In this document: positions 20,538 through 22,172 of the stretch, piece by piece
Layout: every line of letters begins with the position of its first letter
Numbering within the stretch: the first letter of the stretch is position 1
Virus record (IMG/VR): IMGVR_UViG_3300049617_000202
Coordinates: 1-22,172 of that record
Reading direction: 5' to 3' (one strand)
DNA from: a virus
DNA: 22,172 nucleotides
Notes under the pieces: model-generated
Databases searched by the model: none
What the model saw: only the letters and a program-made list of their open reading frames with translations
Told to the model about the DNA's origin: nothing
Position numbers and translations under genes: made by a program

Positions 20538-21032
20538 ATGAACATCCTTCGCAACCTTTTCGGCCCTCTGGCCTTCGCCGGCATCTTCCATGGCGCTTAC
20601 GGCACAGGCCCTTACGCCAACGACGCCACCATCAACACCCGCACGTTGCAGGACCTGAATGCTCAGGTCTCGGTCGCGTTGCCGGCAGCCGGCGCCAGCG
20701 CCACTAGCGCCATCCTCGATACCGCCCAGGTCAATCCCGGCCGGCTCGAGGACGTGGAGATATTCATCAGTTTGCCGGCCACCCCGGCCCTGGTGAACAC
20801 GTACACGATCACCCTGCAACTCCAGGACAGCGACGACGGCGTCACCTTCGGCAACACCATCAACGCCCCCGTCTCGGTCATCACCGGCACGCTTGGGCCC
20901 GGCGGCGTCGCCTCCTATTCGCAGTTCGCCGTCCCCATCGGCATTGGCCGGTACATCCGGCTCGTGGCCACCGCCAGCGCCAGCGCCGGCAGCAACGTCG
21001 CCGTCTCCGCCACGTTCGGATTCATCTTTTAA
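20538..21032 (+). CDS. Capsid cement/decoration-type protein (164 aa)
   Basis: A beta-rich sequence in which ITLQLQDSDDGVTFGNTINAPVSVITG and GIGRYIRLVATASASAGSNVAVSATFGFIF follow the pattern of phage capsid cement proteins of the Bbp16 type. It would bind the outer shell as trimers and stabilise the expanded head. Position right after the major capsid gene agrees. The N-terminus LRNLFGPLAFAGIFHGAYG is hydrophobic but, in this context, not a convincing signal peptide. Confidence 0.7.
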   Translation: MNILRNLFGPLAFAGIFHGAYGTGPYANDATINTRTLQDLNAQVSVALPAAGASATSAILDTAQVNPGRLEDVEIFISLPATPALVNTYTITLQLQDSDDGVTFGNTINAPVSVITGTLGPGGVASYSQFAVPIGIGRYIRLVATASASAGSNVAVSATFGFIF

Positions 21033-21054
21033 AGGAAGCGTCCTCAATTCCCCT

Positions 21055-21177
21055 ATGTGGGACCCTGGGGGACGCTCCCCACATTTTCCCTGGGAACGCC
21101 AATCTCCCGATTGGCCTCCGCTTCCCAAATGCCAATCAGGAGATTGGCGTTCCCGGGTGAATTACAACCGTTTGTAA
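21055..21177. repeat. Composite repeat region: three inverted repeats in a row
   Basis: ATGTGGG (21055-21061) with CCCACAT (21078-21084). Then 24-bp arms beginning GGGAACGCCAATCTCC (21092-21115 and 21131-21154), with one mismatch and a 15-nt loop. Then TTACAACCGTTTGTAA copy 4 (21162-21177), ending 1 nt before the next ATG. The second element shares its arm with the copy at 12236-12260. Confidence 0.9.
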
Positions 21178-21178
21178 A

Positions 21179-21592
21179 ATGGCAAAAGTCGCAACTCCCT
21201 CCGCCCTGGTAGGCGAGGCCTACGCCATCATCAAGGAGCGCGACGCGAAGATCGCGGAGCTGCTCGTCATCAGCGAAAAACTCATTGCCCTCGGCGCCGG
21301 CCGCTACTGCGACGAGGCCGATCCCAAGCTCCTCTGCACCGTCGTCGCAGCCATCGCCGATTCCACCGGCGCCGTCTCCTACTCGCTGACGGATCCACTT
21401 GCCGCGCGCGAAATCGCCGGCATCGCTTATGGCAAACTCTTCGACCGCGTCGTCGCGTATTTCCCGGCCAAGGGCTTCGCGGATCTCGTTCCCAAATTCC
21501 TTACGCCGGCCAAGGCGGCCAAGCTCCTGTCGCTCTGCCTGGTCCCGGGCAAAGCCATCAGCGGCAAGCGCGCCCATATCTTGTGGAAGTAA
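21179..21592 (+). CDS. Hypothetical phage structural-region protein (137 aa)
   Basis: A mostly helical protein (SALVGEAYAIIKERDAKIAELLVISEKLIALGAGRYC, then PLAAREIAGIAYGKLFDRVVAYFPAKGFADLVPKFLTPAKAAKLLSLC) of unknown family. Its ATG directly abuts a palindromic repeat, so any ribosome binding site would be within that repeat. Position after the cement candidate suggests a head or head-completion role. Confidence in function is low. Confidence 0.7.
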   Translation: MAKVATPSALVGEAYAIIKERDAKIAELLVISEKLIALGAGRYCDEADPKLLCTVVAAIADSTGAVSYSLTDPLAAREIAGIAYGKLFDRVVAYFPAKGFADLVPKFLTPAKAAKLLSLCLVPGKAISGKRAHILWK

Positions 21593-21598
21593 ATAATC

Positions 21599-21662
21599 AA
21601 CCGCGGAGAACGCAAAGATCACAAAGATTTTTTGCTCTGCGTTCTTTGCGTTCTTTGTGGTC
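21599..21662. repeat. CGCAAAG/TTTGCG hairpin repeat, copy D
   Basis: AACCGCGGAGAACGCAAAGA on the left and GCGTTCTTTGCGTTCTTTGT plus GGTC on the right, with a short T-rich centre. The ATG of the next gene follows directly, so the repeat forms its entire leader. Confidence 0.88.
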
Positions 21663-22061
21663 ATGAACGATTTCTGCGACGGCATCCCTCCCATTCCAGG
21701 CCCGCTGCGCCAGCTCGCCGAGGCCGGCTTCCGGATGTGCCTCCAGATGGGTCTCGGCACCGCCATCAAATACAACGGCCTGTGCCGTCCCTGCGTGGCC
21801 ACCGGCATCGAGAAGCGCGCCCAGATGAAGCCCACCGGCTTCGAAGTCACCGCCCAGCCGGCTGCGGAAATGTTACGCACGGATTTCGACGAGCTGAAGC
21901 TCGAGAACCAGTGCGAGGTAACGATCAACGGAGTGAACCTCCTCTTCGACGGCCTCTCGAATGGCGATTACGACCCCGCAGACCCGTGCGTCAGCCTCAA
22001 ATTCAAACATCGCACCAAGAACAATGCAGGCTCCAGACCTTCAAACACTTTTCGCGGTTGA
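21663..22061 (+). CDS. Hypothetical head-completion-region protein (132 aa)
   Basis: The ATG at 21663 follows a CGCAAAG-type repeat. An in-frame GTG at 21657 lies inside the repeat and is less likely. The N-terminus carries Cys residues (NDFCDG, FRMCLQMG, NGLCRPCVATG). The rest (TDFDELKLENQCEVTINGVNLLFDGLSNGDYDPADPCVSLKFKHR) looks beta-rich. No family recognised. It overlaps the next gene by 38 nt, and such overlaps are common among head-tail connector genes. Confidence 0.65.
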   Translation: MNDFCDGIPPIPGPLRQLAEAGFRMCLQMGLGTAIKYNGLCRPCVATGIEKRAQMKPTGFEVTAQPAAEMLRTDFDELKLENQCEVTINGVNLLFDGLSNGDYDPADPCVSLKFKHRTKNNAGSRPSNTFRG

Positions 22062-22172
22062 GGCCGCGTTGGAGCCGGCGACCGCGGCGTTCCTGGGGTC
22101 GCAGTCCATCCCCGTGTTCACATCGCGCAGCGGCGGCCCGCTGCCCGCGCGGCGCCTCGCTCTACACCTCGA
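22024..22172 (+). CDS. Partial phage protein at the right edge
   Basis: The ATG at 22024 opens a frame (MQAPDLQTLFAVEAALEPAT, then AAFLGSQSIPVFTSRSGGPLPARRLALHL) that runs off the window without a stop. It overlaps the previous gene by 38 nt. The position suggests a head-tail connector or tail-completion protein, but too little is visible to assign a family. Confidence 0.55.
   Translation, partial: MQAPDLQTLFAVEAALEPATAAFLGSQSIPVFTSRSGGPLPARRLALHL

Overview
The window reads as part of a tailed-phage genome or prophage, most likely in a Verrucomicrobiota host. The phage assignment is strong: the right half carries, in canonical order, a GpA-type large terminase, a small joining-type protein, a lambda-type portal, an S49-type prohead protease, a coiled-coil scaffold candidate, a major capsid protein, a capsid cement candidate and three head-completion candidates. 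The host assignment is an inference. It rests on high GC content, mostly weak Shine-Dalgarno signals, and dense short palindromic repeats of the kind common in verrucomicrobial chromosomes (GTTGGTTTAAAACCAAC, TTACAAACGGTTGTAA, CGCAAAG/TTTGCG hairpins, CATCCTGTAAATCCTGTC strings).

Layout: (1) 1-4696 is a tightly packed early or replication/regulation block: a partial protein full of in-frame palindromes, a conserved hypothetical, a ParB-type protein, a small protein, an excisionase-like HTH protein, another HTH protein and a DUF3102-like protein. Several joints are ATGA/GTGA overlaps, and codons end mainly in G. (2) 4807-10132 is an accessory block whose codons end mainly in C. It holds a ParB/sulfiredoxin-fold protein overlapped by 146 nt by a GT-A glycosyltransferase, a small ORF, a DUF932 protein followed by a strong terminator, three unrecognised small proteins, a SymE-like protein, a small AAA+ ATPase and a separate protein resembling the C-terminal half of RarA/MgsA. 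The last three are translationally coupled. (3) 10133-11524 is a toxin-antitoxin-like cassette (DUF4160, DUF2442, XRE) behind an 8-3-8 inverted repeat, followed by a further DNA-binding protein. (4) 11540-15147 is packaging: a Nu1-like HTH protein and the large terminase, with a SEC-C zinc-motif gene on the opposite strand between them. (5) 15148-22172 is head morphogenesis, with repeats filling most intergenic spaces.

All confident genes except the SEC-C gene are on the + strand. Two features stand out. The first is how often genomic repeats sit in frame inside phage genes, including the terminase. The second is the accessory block, whose split RarA-like ATPase, SymE-like protein, DUF932 protein, ParB-like protein and glycosyltransferase, with a duplicated leader, look like a cassette that handles or modifies DNA. 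No CRISPR array, tRNA, rRNA, integrase or attachment site was seen.
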